Below, in pieces: positions 42,533 through 53,863 of a DNA stretch of 64,000 bases (positions within the stretch are counted from its first letter, which is position 1; the number at the start of each line of letters is the position of its first letter). Made by a program: the position numbers and the translations under genes. The notes under the pieces are model-generated. The model worked only from the letters and a program-made list of their open reading frames with translations, searched no databases and was not told the DNA's origin. Source of the stretch: Loripinus fragilis (taxonomy: Eukaryota; Mollusca; Bivalvia; Lucinida; Lucinidae). The stretch spans positions 96,348,368 to 96,412,367 of the forward strand of contig OZ026516.1 in NCBI GenBank assembly GCA_964019695.1, in the 5' to 3' direction.

Positions 42533-44209
42533 ATGGATGGTCGTAAAATGGCTATTGTGCCATTTAAACTTTGGGAAGACATGAAGCGCTGGAAAGAGGA
42601 ACAAATTCAAAAACCTAGACTGCCTCCTGATCCTAATGTATCTGCCACAGCTAGTCTTTAAAGAGACTTATCTTCTGTCATGGCCAATGAAGATTTGTCT
42701 GAAGCTGAAAAATCTCAATTGTATGGCCAGACCTTGCACAAATTTAAAACGGCTCATCAAAAAGCTTTAAAAGAAACATCTCTTTTTCCCCAATCTGACC
42801 CTAGTTCTTCCAAAATGAATCAATTGGTTATAGATAGTGTACCCTCCACCATGAAACGTAAAGCTCAGCTTTTAGTTTCACTTCTAAAAAATAACCCAAA
42901 TATGTCCTGGGAAGATGATGGTACAGTCAAACTTTATGGCAAATCTATTCCAGGGTCTAATATTATTGATTTGGTCAATGATGTCATTAGACATCGAAAA
43001 GGCAGTGAACCTACAGGTTGGCAAGCTTTTGCAGAAGGTTTAAGAGACATGAATATTCCCCAAGATGTGATTGGAAATAGGGAAAGGTGGGACTGGATGC
43101 ATCGTGCTCCAGAAACTCCTGAAACGGATTATATTACTCCCAAACAAAAACGCACTATCAGAAAAACAGCAAGTCGTATTCCCGTTTCTGTCAGGTCTGC
43201 AAAGAGTTTGGGTGTTAGGAAACGTATCAAAGACCATTTTTCATCCCCTGCGCTTTTATCTGCCACCAAAAAGAAGAATTTTCTTCTCCATGGGTCAGTT
43301 ACAATGAAGCTTGAACAGTTGTATTACAATCCTAAAAGTCCTGTTGCGTATGCAGGTGAACAAGCTTTGTACAAACTTGCTAAACAATCATCCAAAAAAG
43401 TTAAACTTCAAGATGTTAGAGACTGGTTAAGAAAACAACAAACTTATACTTTACATAAACCTATTCATAAAAAGTTTTTGCGGCGCAAAACGGTAGTGGC
43501 TGGAATTGATACTCAGTGGCAAGCAGATTTGGCAGACTTATCAAAATTATCAAAGTCCAATGACAAGCATAGATATTTACTTTGCATCATAGATGTCTTT
43601 TCAAAATATGCATAGGTGATACCTATTAAAGATAAAACTGGAAAAACTTTAGTAATTGCTTTCAAATCTGTGTTAAAAAGTGGACGAAGTCCAAAAAGTT
43701 TGCAAACAGATAAAGGAACTGAATTCAAAAATAAAGAATTTCAAAATTTCTTGAAAACTAAGAAGATTCATTTCTTCACTACTGAAAATCCTGAAACCAA
43801 AGCCAGTATTGTCGAGCGTTTTCAAAGAACTTTGAAAACTCGCATGTGGAAATATTTTACTCATCATCGCACTTTGCGATATGTAGACATTCTTCCCAAA
43901 TTAGTACATGGTTACAATCATGCTTATCATCGAAGTATTAAATGTGCACCTGTGTCTGTGACTCTTAAAAATGAGCCTCAGGTGTCAGAAAACTTATATG
44001 GCAAATCGAATTCTAAAAAAGTCAAACCAAAATTCAAAGTGGGTGATTTTGTGCGTATCAATAAAACAAAACGCACATTTGATAAAGGTTATTTACCAAA
44101 CTGGACACAAGAATTATTTCAAATTTTAGCAGTGGTCAAAACTCAGACTCCTATCACCTATAAAATAAAAGATCTTGAGGGTGAAGTGGTCAAAGGTACA
44201 ATTTCGTAA
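42533..44209 (+). pseudogene. Integrase gene: conserved Polinton N-terminal domain plus retrovirus-like DDE integrase, two in-frame stops
   Basis: One continuous frame starts at ATG 42533 and is interrupted by TAA at 42659-42661 and TAG at 43613-43615. The first part (to about 43260) is an uncharacterised domain seen in Polintons, with SWEDDGTVKLYGKSIPGSNI. From about 43275 it is an integrase: helical HHCC-like region, first Asp in TQWQADLADL, second in LQTDKGTEF (D32 of the 43616 segment) and Glu in SIVERFQRTLK (E67), 34 residues apart, then a basic SH3/chromo-like fold (KVGDFVRI, then KGYLPNWTQELF). It would catalyse insertion with 6-bp duplications. The second stop falls between the first and second catalytic Asp, so no intact core is made without readthrough. 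The C-terminus also looks clipped. Confidence 0.88.
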
Positions 44210-44235
44210 ATTTGCTCTTTCTCTACACGTTGTAA

Positions 44236-44694
44236 CTTCCAAAACGAGTTTTTATTGGCTTAGTATTAAATGAGGCATTTAATGGGACTTTGGAAACTAA
44301 TCCTTTCTTTTTCCAACATTTCAACCTAAGTAAAATGGATGTCACTTGTGATGGACATAGTGTCTATGGAAAACCATTTGAACCTAGATTTGGAAATGAT
44401 CAGTATCTCAGGTCTTTCCTATCTGTTTACCAAGCATTGGCAAGTCAGAATCAGGTCCAAAATTGCAACATTGATTATGAAGATTACAAAGGAGGTTACT
44501 GCTTTTGGGGATATGATTTGACACCAGATCAAGCAGCCGATCAGTCTCATTTGCACCCTATAAAAACTGGGAACCTCAGATTGGAGCTTCAGTTTGCAAC
44601 ATCACTTGACAAGACGATCAATGTGCTTGTGTATGCAGAGTTTGACAACCTGATAGAAATCAACGGACTTAGAGAAGTTACCACAGATTACTAA
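44236..44694 (+). pseudogene. C-terminal remnant of a jelly-roll capsid protein
   Basis: The frame is open from 44236 (after a TAA at 44233) to 44694, about 152 codons. It contains PKRVFIGLV, then AFNGT, then NPFFFQHFNL and a late block GNLRLELQFATSL followed by VLVYAEFDNLIEI. These match the C-terminal part of a family common in animal genomes (annotated F54H12.2-like) that belongs to Polinton/adintovirus capsids. The complete family member is several hundred residues; the N-terminal jelly roll is missing. It abuts the integrase end within about 25 bases, so an internal deletion probably removed the rest. Whether it is the major or the minor capsid protein I cannot decide. Confidence 0.7.
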
Positions 44695-44696
44695 AG

Positions 44697-45284
44697 ATGA
44701 ATGCAGGATACTTCATTGAACAGGACTTGATGTACCAAACAGATGCATACAGTGCAACAGTCCAGCCATCAGATGAGAAGAGTACCTTACAGAAAGAAGT
44801 AGAAGACAATGAGGATATTGATTGTCTTATGAAAACTCTTCTAAAACAAGCCATATTGACTTGTCTAAAGATGGCAGTTGGAGACTGTGCGAAGCATGAA
44901 TGTCATGGATGCAAAATGAACCACCCAAGTCAGAAATACCACGATATTTGTCTATGGACTTCTCCAAGAGAATGGATTGAAGATTATGGATGTCATGATC
45001 CAGCCTTAGAGGGCCTAAACATCTACGATGTGATGAAAGACTTTGACGATAGAATCTGGAACTATCTGTATGGCGACAGTTTGCGACACCCTATGGACTT
45101 TACAACAGGGATCAATCACCTGACGCCAGAAGAAAATCAAGAAGCCTATAAAAACTGGCAGTACTTCAAGAAAAATCAAAGTGACTTAACAGAACAGTGG
45201 AAGACGTACTGGGCCAAGAAACTCATAGAATCCTATGAAGAAAAGGAAACTGAGGAAAACGAGAAGAGCCCAGAAACAGAATAA
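44697..45284 (+). CDS. Polinton Cys/His-cluster protein of unknown function
   Basis: This intact frame encodes 195 residues. The centre has a metal-binding-like cluster HECHGCKMNHPSQKYHDICL (about residues 67-86), a motif I associate with Polinton-type proteins. Both ends are acidic, and the C-terminus is helical and Glu-rich. The ATG at 44697 is two bases past the capsid stop, and its own stop is two bases before the protease ATG. It has no TATA box, so it probably shares a transcript with its neighbours. Its function is unknown. Confidence 0.75.
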   Translation: MNAGYFIEQDLMYQTDAYSATVQPSDEKSTLQKEVEDNEDIDCLMKTLLKQAILTCLKMAVGDCAKHECHGCKMNHPSQKYHDICLWTSPREWIEDYGCHDPALEGLNIYDVMKDFDDRIWNYLYGDSLRHPMDFTTGINHLTPEENQEAYKNWQYFKKNQSDLTEQWKTYWAKKLIESYEEKETEENEKSPETE

Positions 45285-45286
45285 AA

Positions 45287-45871
45287 ATGAACACTGTTGA
45301 ACTTATCAAAGTCATAAACAATATACCTGTGAAAGGAGAAGTATGTGCCAAGGATTTACTACCAGAGATGAAACCACTGGATATGAAGGCTTACGTTGTA
45401 AATACAGATATATCCACAGATCCAGGAGAACATTGGGTGGCTATCTACTTCAGAAGAGATCAAGTTATCTACTTCGATTCATATGGAAGACCACCAGAAG
45501 AACAATATGTTCTACCATTTATTGAAAGAAACTCTACAAGATGGATCCATAACACAGAATGTTTACAGAGTCCATGGAGCAAAACATGTGGAATTTGGTG
45601 TATCTACATCATTCACCAGCTCAACAAAGGACTAGATCTAAACACAGCCATTCATCAAGAACTATATGGAACTGGAGAAGATTTATACCAGAATGACAGA
45701 GATATCGAGATGTGGTTCATCTATAACTATGCCAGAGTCATCCTATCCAAGAATGGAATGAGACGCATGGCTCCTCCTGACTTTTTATTCAAACACAGAA
45801 TACAGACTTGTAAATGTCATAATTATTCACATCACCTTTCAAAGAAGTATCCTAAGTATAATATGTTGTAA
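45287..45871 (+). CDS. Adenain-like (C5/C48 clan) cysteine protease
   Basis: This intact frame of 194 residues is the likely maturation protease of the element. The catalytic set is visible in order: H49 (GEHWVAIYF), D64 (YFDSYG), Q94 (LQSPW) and C101 (KTCGIWC), as in adenovirus and Polinton proteases. After the catalytic core a basic Cys/His-containing tail (CKCHNYSHH) may bind DNA or a cofactor peptide. It would cleave at Gly-Gly-type sites such as those in the two small basic proteins of the element; that is inference. The ATG is two bases after the preceding stop. An AATAAA at about 45957 follows it. Confidence 0.92.
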   Translation: MNTVELIKVINNIPVKGEVCAKDLLPEMKPLDMKAYVVNTDISTDPGEHWVAIYFRRDQVIYFDSYGRPPEEQYVLPFIERNSTRWIHNTECLQSPWSKTCGIWCIYIIHQLNKGLDLNTAIHQELYGTGEDLYQNDRDIEMWFIYNYARVILSKNGMRRMAPPDFLFKHRIQTCKCHNYSHHLSKKYPKYNML

Positions 45872-46045
45872 ATATGTTAAGGGAAATTATTGTAAACAAT
45901 GAACAGAGGGACGGCCCTAATCCTCTGTCATTGTAATCAGTTATAGTTAGCGGGGCAATAAAGTTATAGAAATGTTCACCAGTCTTTGTTGTTCTTTTTC
46001 ATTAAGAAAATCAGTAGTAGTAAGCTTGAGACGGCTAGCTAAACA
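45872..46045 (+). terminator. Right-end untranslated region with poly(A) signal
   Basis: A short hairpin (ACAGAGG, then CCTCTGT) at about 45902-45931 and an AATAAA at about 45957 lie between the protease stop and the right TIR. This is an ordinary polyadenylation arrangement; no histone-type stem-loop is present here. Confidence 0.6.
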
Positions 46046-46497
46046 CTAGTTAACGCTACAGAGTGATGCCTCTAGGAGTTGAGGTCTTAATTGACCAAGA
46101 GACTCTAAGACGCATGGTACTTAGTAGCCTTGACTATTACACACACCATATAGCACCACATACTATATCCCCTAAAATGACTAAGTTATCTTCAAAGTTG
46201 AATTTAACTAAGTTATTTTATATATCACCACAGCAGGACCTTTATTCCCCTCAAAAATAACTAAGTTATTTCCCAACAGCCCAGGAATCATAATCACAAC
46301 CCAACCAGTAAATATGACCAGGAAACTATCACAATCATAGACCCAACCAAAATACCCCTAAAATAAACTAAGTTATTCACAGCTAGTCACTCAAGCCTAC
46401 CAGGGGCGGCATCTATGGGGTCATTTTTTAGCCTGAAAAAATTCTAAGTTCTTTTCAGGCTTAAAAAAATGACCCCATAGTGCCCCCCATTACTACT
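46046..46497 (-). repeat. Polinton right terminal inverted repeat (452 bp)
   Basis: It is the reverse complement of the left repeat, with four CTAAGTTAT boxes (46191, 46209, 46261, 46368) against seven in the left repeat. The subterminal hairpin is at 46415-46478 and the tip ends CCATTACTACT. The flank is TGCGTT. Confidence 0.92.
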
Positions 46498-46622
46498 TGC
46501 GTTGTGTCATTGAGCAAGAACATTAATCCTAGCTTAGTACTAGTTCAACCCAGGAAGCCCCGTCCCTTTATAACTGAAATATTGTTGATGGGACGTAAAT
46601 AATCAAATCAAACAAACAAACA
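46498..46622 (+). mobile_element. tRNA-derived SINE, 3' part
   Basis: It continues the SINE interrupted at 27068: TGCGTTGTGTCATTGAGCAA through CCTAGCTTAGTACTAG to a tail ATCAAATCAAACAAACAAAC. It aligns with the intact middle of the 31412-31602 copy. Confidence 0.85.
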
Positions 46623-47414
46623 AACAAAACTGATATTGTACTGTTTACCTTAACTTTAAACATTCGTATGAGCAAACTGCAACCGAGCCAGCACGATATT
46701 ATGGTACTTATCGCATAGGCGAGCAACCATGGATTGCTCAAAGATCCACATAACTTGCCAAATCCACCTCAACTTAAAATATGCACGCGTGTGATGGTTC
46801 AGAAAAAAGGATAAAAAACTTAACCCCCACTGGTTAGCTGATTTTGCATCATTTATGTTAGGTTATATGGATGGGATAAGCAACACAGTATCATTGGTTA
46901 GCCCATAAATAGTCTACAACGAGCTAGATGCTTGTTTAACTGCTCCGACAAACACACAAAAACATGATCATCGCGAACGAGTTCGTGTGTACTGCCCCCT
47001 AACCCCCGCCGCAGATCACCCCCACCTGCTCTCCCTCCCCGTCTCCTCTAAAATGACGCCTACACTCTTTTATGAAATGGAAAATATCAACTCAAGTAAT
47101 TCTGCATCGTGGGGAGGGTTTTAATGAGCAGGAATTACTCTTTTTTTGTAGTATTTTTCGAGTCCGTTGATTAATTTACAGGTCGCGCGAAACATTTGGG
47201 TCGCTTACAGTCATTAAAACTCTATATTTTTCGTATGTCTTCGGAAGCCTTTCCGTCAAATTAACGATTTTAGCCGACGATTTATACTTAAGTTAGGTTC
47301 ACAAAAACGGTGCATTATAAATGCACATTTAAGATAGAATCTTAACTTTAAGAAATATTGGAGTTAAGTTCGTAAAAGTCTACTTAACTTAAGGAGGCAT
47401 TGTAATTCCGGGCC
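46623..47414. other. Interior of the outer element, right side
   Basis: Unremarkable sequence ends in the right terminal repeat of the outer Harbinger-like element (about 47310-47414). No gene is recognised. Confidence 0.55.
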
Positions 47415-47417
47415 CAG

Positions 47418-48470
47418 GTTATCTATTCATTATCTTCTATCAGCTGACCAAATTTGAAGTCACTTGCTGTAATAGTTTTTTAGATATCTTGATTACAGGT
47501 TTTCAATACTAAAAATATATGCAAAGGGCAATAACTAAAAAACTTTTTTTTTAACTTTCATCGGATTATCTACTCATTATCCTCTATTACGTGACCAAGT
47601 TTGAGCTCATAGTTGTTATACTTTTCGAGATATCTTGATTACAAAATATCATTATGGCCAAAAATTTGCAAATGGCAATAACTCGAAAAACATAAAATAA
47701 TTTTCTTTTAAATTTTCACCAGATTATCTTCTCATTATCTTCTATTACCTGACCAAGTTTGAAGCTACTTGCTGTAATAGTTTTTGAGATATCTTGACTA
47801 TAAGTTTTCAATGCCAAAATTTACAAAGGTCAGTAACTCGAAAAAGTAAAATAAAATTTTCTTTAATTTTCACCAGGTTATCTATTCATTATTTTCTATC
47901 AGCTGACCAAGTTTGAAGCTACTTGCTGTAATAGTTTTTGAGAAATCTTGATTTCAAGTTTTTATAGCCAAAAATTTGCAAAGGGCAATAACGAAAAAAA
48001 ACAAAAACCTTTTTTTTATATTTTCACCAGATTATCTACTCATTATCCTCTATTACCTCAACAAGTTTGAAGCTAATACCTGTTATAGTTTTCGAGATAT
48101 CTTGATTCCAAAATATCATTATGGCCAAAAACTTGCAAAGGGCAATACCTAAAAAAAAACTTTTTTAAAAATTTCACCAGATTATCTACTCATTATCCTC
48201 TATTACCTGACCAAGTTTGAAACTCATAGCTGTTATAGTTTTCGAGATATCTTGATTACAAAATATCATGACGACCATTTTAAAGAGGAATAACTCTACA
48301 AAGGGAGATAATCCAGACTTAAAAATATATGTCAATTATTTTTTGATGGGGAATACATATACGAAATTTCAAAACTGTATCTAAATAAATTTTGAATGGA
48401 CGCGCGGACGGACGGACAAGCCCAAAGCGATATGCCCCTTCAACTTTTCCAAAGTTGGGGGCATAAAACA
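47418..48470. repeat. AAGGGCAATAACT tandem array, right part, and its terminal block
   Basis: It has the same units as 23800-24645. The array ends with GACGGACGGACAAGCCCAAA and GATATGCCCC near 48408-48440, a terminal block also echoed at 5315. A CA/CG-rich microsatellite follows at 48465-48530. Confidence 0.8.
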
Positions 48471-48530
48471 CACAAACACACACGCGCACACGCACGCACG
48501 TACGGTCACACGCACACACGCACACACAAA

Positions 48531-51500
48531 ACACTGCAATCATTAAAATTCCATTTGTCGAACTCGACATGCATCTTTTGTTTCGATATGCAAACTGCAC
48601 ATGAATTATGAAGCTTTATTAATTATCTCGTAAATCCGAAGTCGTTGGAACCAGAGGTTTTATTTCAAATTATCAGTAGTTCAAATTATACGGAGGTAGA
48701 TATAAAATATATATATTTCCTCCCCCCCCCCCCCCAATAAGAATAAAAAAGAAGCAATATCAGTTTTTTCCCTCTATCAAACATGCGCAGTTAGAAACGT
48801 CTCATGGATACGTTTCTTTTACGCACCCAAAACATATATTAACGAACAGTTATTAAGATAGATCATGAATATGTCATACTCTCTTAATCCAGTATGTCCC
48901 AAATTCATCTCGATTTATCGAATATTTCGAAGAATCGAAGATCGAATTTTCGAGATTTTAGTGTACTCATCCGCGCAGTTTCGCCACATTTGCAAATCGC
49001 TGTATCCATATATGGTCAGATGACGCTTCAAGCTGTGTTGCTGACGCTGAATGTTTGAAAATCCTCCGAGTAAAAATCACATCCCCTCAGGTCACTTTTC
49101 TCATGTGCTGGCTCAAAAATACAATTATGACCACAGAATGATCTGAGCTTGCGCTGTCTGGGCAGAGCCCTGAGCTGAACATGAACAGCATTTAGAGTTT
49201 CTACGCTTAAAAGGAGGCTGCACAGGGTCGTCTGAGTCTACACTTGTCAAAATGCCACATTGTTGGAAATCACATGTCGTGGCTCAACTATGTGGCGGAT
49301 CAGCCGGATCAGCTTTCAGTTCCAGTTTTAGGTGTGAAAGCGCAGGCTCTGGCGCGGCTGTGTGATTGCACAGGCTTTTCTCAGCAATACCTGCTCCCAT
49401 GTATGCATGGGTGAAAGTTTTCAGGATCATTCCTCGATTCAGGATTTTGAGGCTGACTTTCCAAAGAAGGTCAGCCTCAAAATTCTGAATTAGGCAGATT
49501 ATATTTGCTTCCCTGATATATTTTCGTTTAATCTATGACAATTGATCATTTGAACATGATAATTTTTAATATTGTAGGCAAATTGCAAGTTTTAAGATTT
49601 GAATTTCTTATGTTCAGGAATTTGTGAATTTTAAACTTTCACTTATTTGTATGTGATAAGTACCGTAATCTCGTGAACCGGGTTGTAACATACTGTTGCA
49701 ATTTTCTTTGTCTCGATATCCATTTGTTGCATTCATTGCAGCCATTGTCATTATCTTATTTATTATCCACTGATTATATTCTTGGTAAGTCGATCTGGCC
49801 CTGAGGTTATAAAACTTATTTCATGTTCAACTCAACTGAGTATGATTTTTCAACTGCTCATTAAAACTAAAATGTTGAAAAATAAAGATTTTTCTTGTTT
49901 CAATTCTCTGTGTATCCTGCTAATAAATGTAAAAATTCCAACAATTGTTAACATTTATGAGCAGGATAACTTTCAATCTCAGTTGAGTTGAGCATGAGAA
50001 AAGTTTTCTAACCTCAGGGTCTGACTGCTCAACAATCAAATGAATACAAAGAAATACTCTCTAAGGGCTTCTACAAATGTTGATTGAGCAAAATCCATAT
50101 GGAATTTTCAAGACAAAATGTGGCATACAAGTTTGGTATATCAGTTTTAGAATGACACTTATCAGGCTATGGAGATGGTGCACATGAAAGCCGGGGAATC
50201 TACGGAGGTTAACTGTAGAAATGTGTAACGACGGGGAGATGTCAGGACATCATCAGATTTTATAAGGGTTACACCACGGTACAAATCTTTCCTTTATATT
50301 ATTCTGATATGGCTAATTTTGGAAATGAGAATTCTACTTATTGCAGGAGCTGTAGAAATCAATTTTGTCTTTCCAGAAATCCTGGATCCTCCCCTGGCAT
50401 CGTAAATCCTCTCTTCCGCTGATTTATTCAAGAAGGGTTGTTGTCAGTTACAAGCGAAAGTATGTGCACAAATTACTGGTTAACCGCTTGCTCAAGCCTG
50501 CCCAGGAAAAAGTGTGGTTAAGTGGACTGACCGTCCCGCAATGACTATAGCTGTTGACATGGGACGTAAAGCAACAAAAACAAACAAACAAACAGCATCC
50601 AGTACCTTTCTGTACAGTTAAACGAAGCATTTTGATTACTTTTATGTTTAAACTGTGGCGTGCCATAATACCATATCACTAAAAGAGTTAATAGACTTTT
50701 TCTAGTTAAAAGTAATTGATAACTTCAATATTTCGAAAATAAACGTCAAATTATAGCTCCTTTTTAGAAACATCTCCATCAGTTACATTTATGCACGCTT
50801 TCATTATTGATATTGACTACATACACTGGCGGTTATGTGGGCAAGACGTTTTAATGTAAATGTAAATCATGGCAGGAGATCATGGGATCGAGAACGTCTT
50901 AAAATTACGTTAACGTCACTTGCACAATACAAAAGACACGTGATACAAGCGTAATTTATGCTCAATCTGTCATTTGTGTATGCCCTTAGCCTCTTCCAAT
51001 AAACCGGACGTAAAAAATCGAAACTTTGAAAGGCCCAAGACGTTTAATTTTATTACTAGACTATAGTAATCAGGGTGGGTGGGGTATGTCGGTATTTTTA
51101 AAGGGACGTAATTTTGAGCATACCGAACTGTCAATTCATTTCTAATTGTTCAATGATGAATGTGCAATCGTGAAAGAAGCAAAGGACGCAAATATGTTGA
51201 GTCAGGAATCAAAACTAACGTGTGTTAACTTGTAGCTGAATTTGTATCCTTCAAAATCGACCACCCCAGTCTTAAAACGGACACCTTTTAATTACCTTAA
51301 AGTAAACTTACAACCATGACTTTTCTAGGACACACTACAAGCTGGACAGACTATGATATGCAACAAAATTATCTCGCTGACATTCTCAGGGTTTGTGAAA
51401 TAAAAAATTTAATTTGGGTGATGCGTTTTCAAAGTCCTTAAGTATATAATTATCCCTTATACCTTCCACAAAATGGAATACTGGATGTGTATAAAACTTT

Positions 51501-53863
51501 TGTTTACTGTCCACGTATACTAATTGATATCCGGAATTTTAAGTCGCCAATAATAACGGCGCTCTTACATGAGGTTTCCAACAATGTGGTATGTGCGACC
51601 AGCAAAGCCTCAGATCAGCCTGCGCATACACGCAGTCTGATCAGAGCCTTTGCTAGTCACTTTGATACTCTATGAGTGTTAAGCTTCTGACTGAACATCA
51701 TTTGGAGTTTCTTAGCTTAAAAGGGATGCTACACTTGTTAAGAAGCCATATTTTGGAAGTCACGTGTCACGGTTCATTTCATATCTGCGGCTTTTGTGAT
51801 TTACCGATTCAACCTATTGCTCCGTCTGAACATCGCGTTGACGTTTTAGTGACACTCTGGGCGTGGTTCGGAAACGTCTATTAAGGGGTCGCTCATTATT
51901 TAAGTGTAAGGGGAGGATGGGTGGGGGCGGCTGAGATTTCGATCTATTATCAAAATTTTGGATGACCTCCCCCCCTCCTTGCGAAATGCAAATACAATGA
52001 CACCCCTGCAGGCCACAAGAAATATAGCCTGACCCCCATCCCCAATTTACACAATGTTTTCTACTTAATGTCTTTCTAACAATTTCTTGTAATGATAATC
52101 CATTCTATCGCTCCTTTTCACACGAGCGAAACAGAGAGACTTTTATTCAAGGGTAACAACCTACGTCATAGCATTGATGTTGTAAACACGTAGTACGGCG
52201 CCATCTTTGATTTACAAGGTCAGTATCCCCTTCGTAAAATTAAACAAATGAGTGTCCGTGCAAACAAAGCAGTGCAGGCGGTGCCTAACATCACACTTGA
52301 ACAGAATATATAACGGTCACGCCCCGATATGCCGTTGCCTTTGTAATCATTCACCCACAAGAATCGAAGCGGGAGACACGAGGATAATTTTAGCAGTCAC
52401 CCACTTCGATTTTTGTGGGTGAATGTTTACAAAGGCAACGGCATTTCTGGACGTGACCATTGTACTCTGTTCAAGTGTGATGTTAGGCACCGCCTGCACT
52501 GCTTAGTTTTGACAGACACTAATTTGTACGACATTTACGAAGGGAAAAACTAACCTTGCAAATCAAAGATGGCGTCATACTACGTGTTTACAACACCCAC
52601 GCTATGACGTAGGTTGTTACCCCTGTTTATTGGTTAAAATGTTTTAGTTGTTTGCTCCCTGATACAAAAATAAATAGCCTATTTTTAAAATTCGAGAGAG
52701 CGAAGCGAGCGAGGAAAAAATTCTGTATTGTTTTCGCGTAAACGATATTTTAGTGAAAAAGTAGGAAAAGTAAAACACTTACAAGAAAAAGGAGGGAAAA
52801 GTAAGAACACAACTGGGAACAAAATGTAGGAAATAGTAGGAAAAGTAGGACACATTTGAAAGCCTGATTAATCAATCAATCAATTTTCTGTCAAAACCAG
52901 CATGATAAAAGTTGTCACGATAATACCACCACAATAGAAAAACTCATGCACTTGCAAAAATAAAAGCTTCGAAATTTAGTTGCCTGACCAACTAAATATA
53001 ACAGTTTAAATTGATAATAATCGAGCGGGCGAAGCGGGCGTAGAAAATTTTTAATGATTTTATTGGAACAATTTGAACATGACCACCCCCCCCTCCCTGC
53101 TGGGAAGCCAAGGTTAAAGGCGAAAATCTACTAGCCACGTGGAAATTCATATGACCCTTACTTTTTAGCCGAACCCTCTCTCCTGGCACTTAAATAATAA
53201 GCGGTCCCTAAACTGATTGGTTTTGGCTTTTGTAGGGATGAATGACCTCTCATAATTATTGCAAGATATTCCATTAAGCATTAGAATGGCACAGTGAATG
53301 TACTGCATATGGTAAATTGCGTTGGGCCTCACTGCGCCGTCTATATAACTATTAAAATCAAGTTTAAGCATTTGACCTTGGGATATATCCTTACCAGTAC
53401 CTTCACAGTACTTAGCAAAACTACTCCTGACTGGTGACATAGGATTTCAAATCTGTAAATTATATTTTAATGGTTAAACTTTGTGGTGGAAATTTACAGT
53501 GACCTTGAACTTTACAGTTTACCACCATAACTTTTTTCGTATGAGACCTGAGGTCAAGGTCACAGTCTGACACACTTTTTATAAACGAGCGGACGGGTTC
53601 TCCAGTCGATCTATATGTTTCACCAATACACACAGAATAATCGAACACTTCTGAAAGGTCAATAACAGCGTTCTATGTACACATCTACATGTGATATTAT
53701 TGAGTAATTGTGCATATTTGAAGTGGATAAGAGACTAATAATTTGTTATCGTGTTATGTTATTCAGTCACATACACTTTGGACATTATCTTTCTCACCGA
53801 TTTTACTAGGCGTTATCAACAGATGCTGTGTGGATAGATTCGTGTGCAGAAAAACCAAACAAG
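48531..53863. other. Intergenic region upstream of gene B
   Basis: It contains repeat pieces: GCCTGCGCATACACGCAGTC blocks at about 51615, a SINE-tail-like patch at about 50490-50600, an inverted pair around 49795-50020, and the foldback at 52151-52624. Reading frames are short and unrelated to known families. The gene B promoter should lie near its end. Confidence 0.55.
52151..52624. mobile_element. 474-bp foldback MITE
   Basis: GGGTAACAACCTACGTCATA at the left is mirrored by TATGACGTAGGTTGTTACCC at the right, and the arms pair over most of their length (for example TTCACCCACAA near the centre). It carries no coding sequence. Confidence 0.85.

Larger units (their letters stand above)
27069..46497. 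mobile_element. Polinton/Maverick (adintovirus-like) element, 19.4 kb
   Basis: The element starts AGTAGTAATGGGGGGCAC and ends with its exact reverse complement. It is flanked by perfect 6-bp duplications TGCGTT (27063-27068 and 46498-46503), as expected for Polinton integrases. It encodes protein-primed DNA polymerase B, packaging ATPase, DDE integrase, adenain-like protease and a capsid remnant. A 3917-bp Harbinger insertion (30181-34097) inflates it; without that insert and its duplicated CAG it would be about 15.5 kb, a normal size. The polymerase, integrase gene and leftmost gene are interrupted and most of the capsid gene is absent, so autonomy is unlikely. Retained frames and a perfect target duplication argue for a fairly young insertion. 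Confidence 0.93.
24646..47417. mobile_element. Outer Harbinger-like TIR element (host of the nested insertions)
   Basis: Terminal inverted repeats start GGCCCGGAATTACAATGCCT at 24649 and end with the reverse complement at 47414; similarity extends about 100 bp inward. The flanks are CTG (24646-24648) and CAG (47415-47417), and intact array units carry CAG at this site, so the target fits the CWG trinucleotide used by some Harbinger elements. Without the Polinton the element is about 3.3 kb. No transposase is visible in it. A truncated 230-bp relative lies at 31959-32187. Confidence 0.7.

Noticed and set aside
36653..43615. Alternative genetic code or programmed readthrough for the in-frame stops
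   Set aside because: Both TAA and TAG occur, other genes of the element end in the same codons, and host genes use the standard code. Simple decay is enough, though transcript data could reopen it.
48396..48611. Reading frames on both strands around a CA/CG-rich tract
   Set aside because: They are low-complexity microsatellite translation (alternating His/Thr/Arg).
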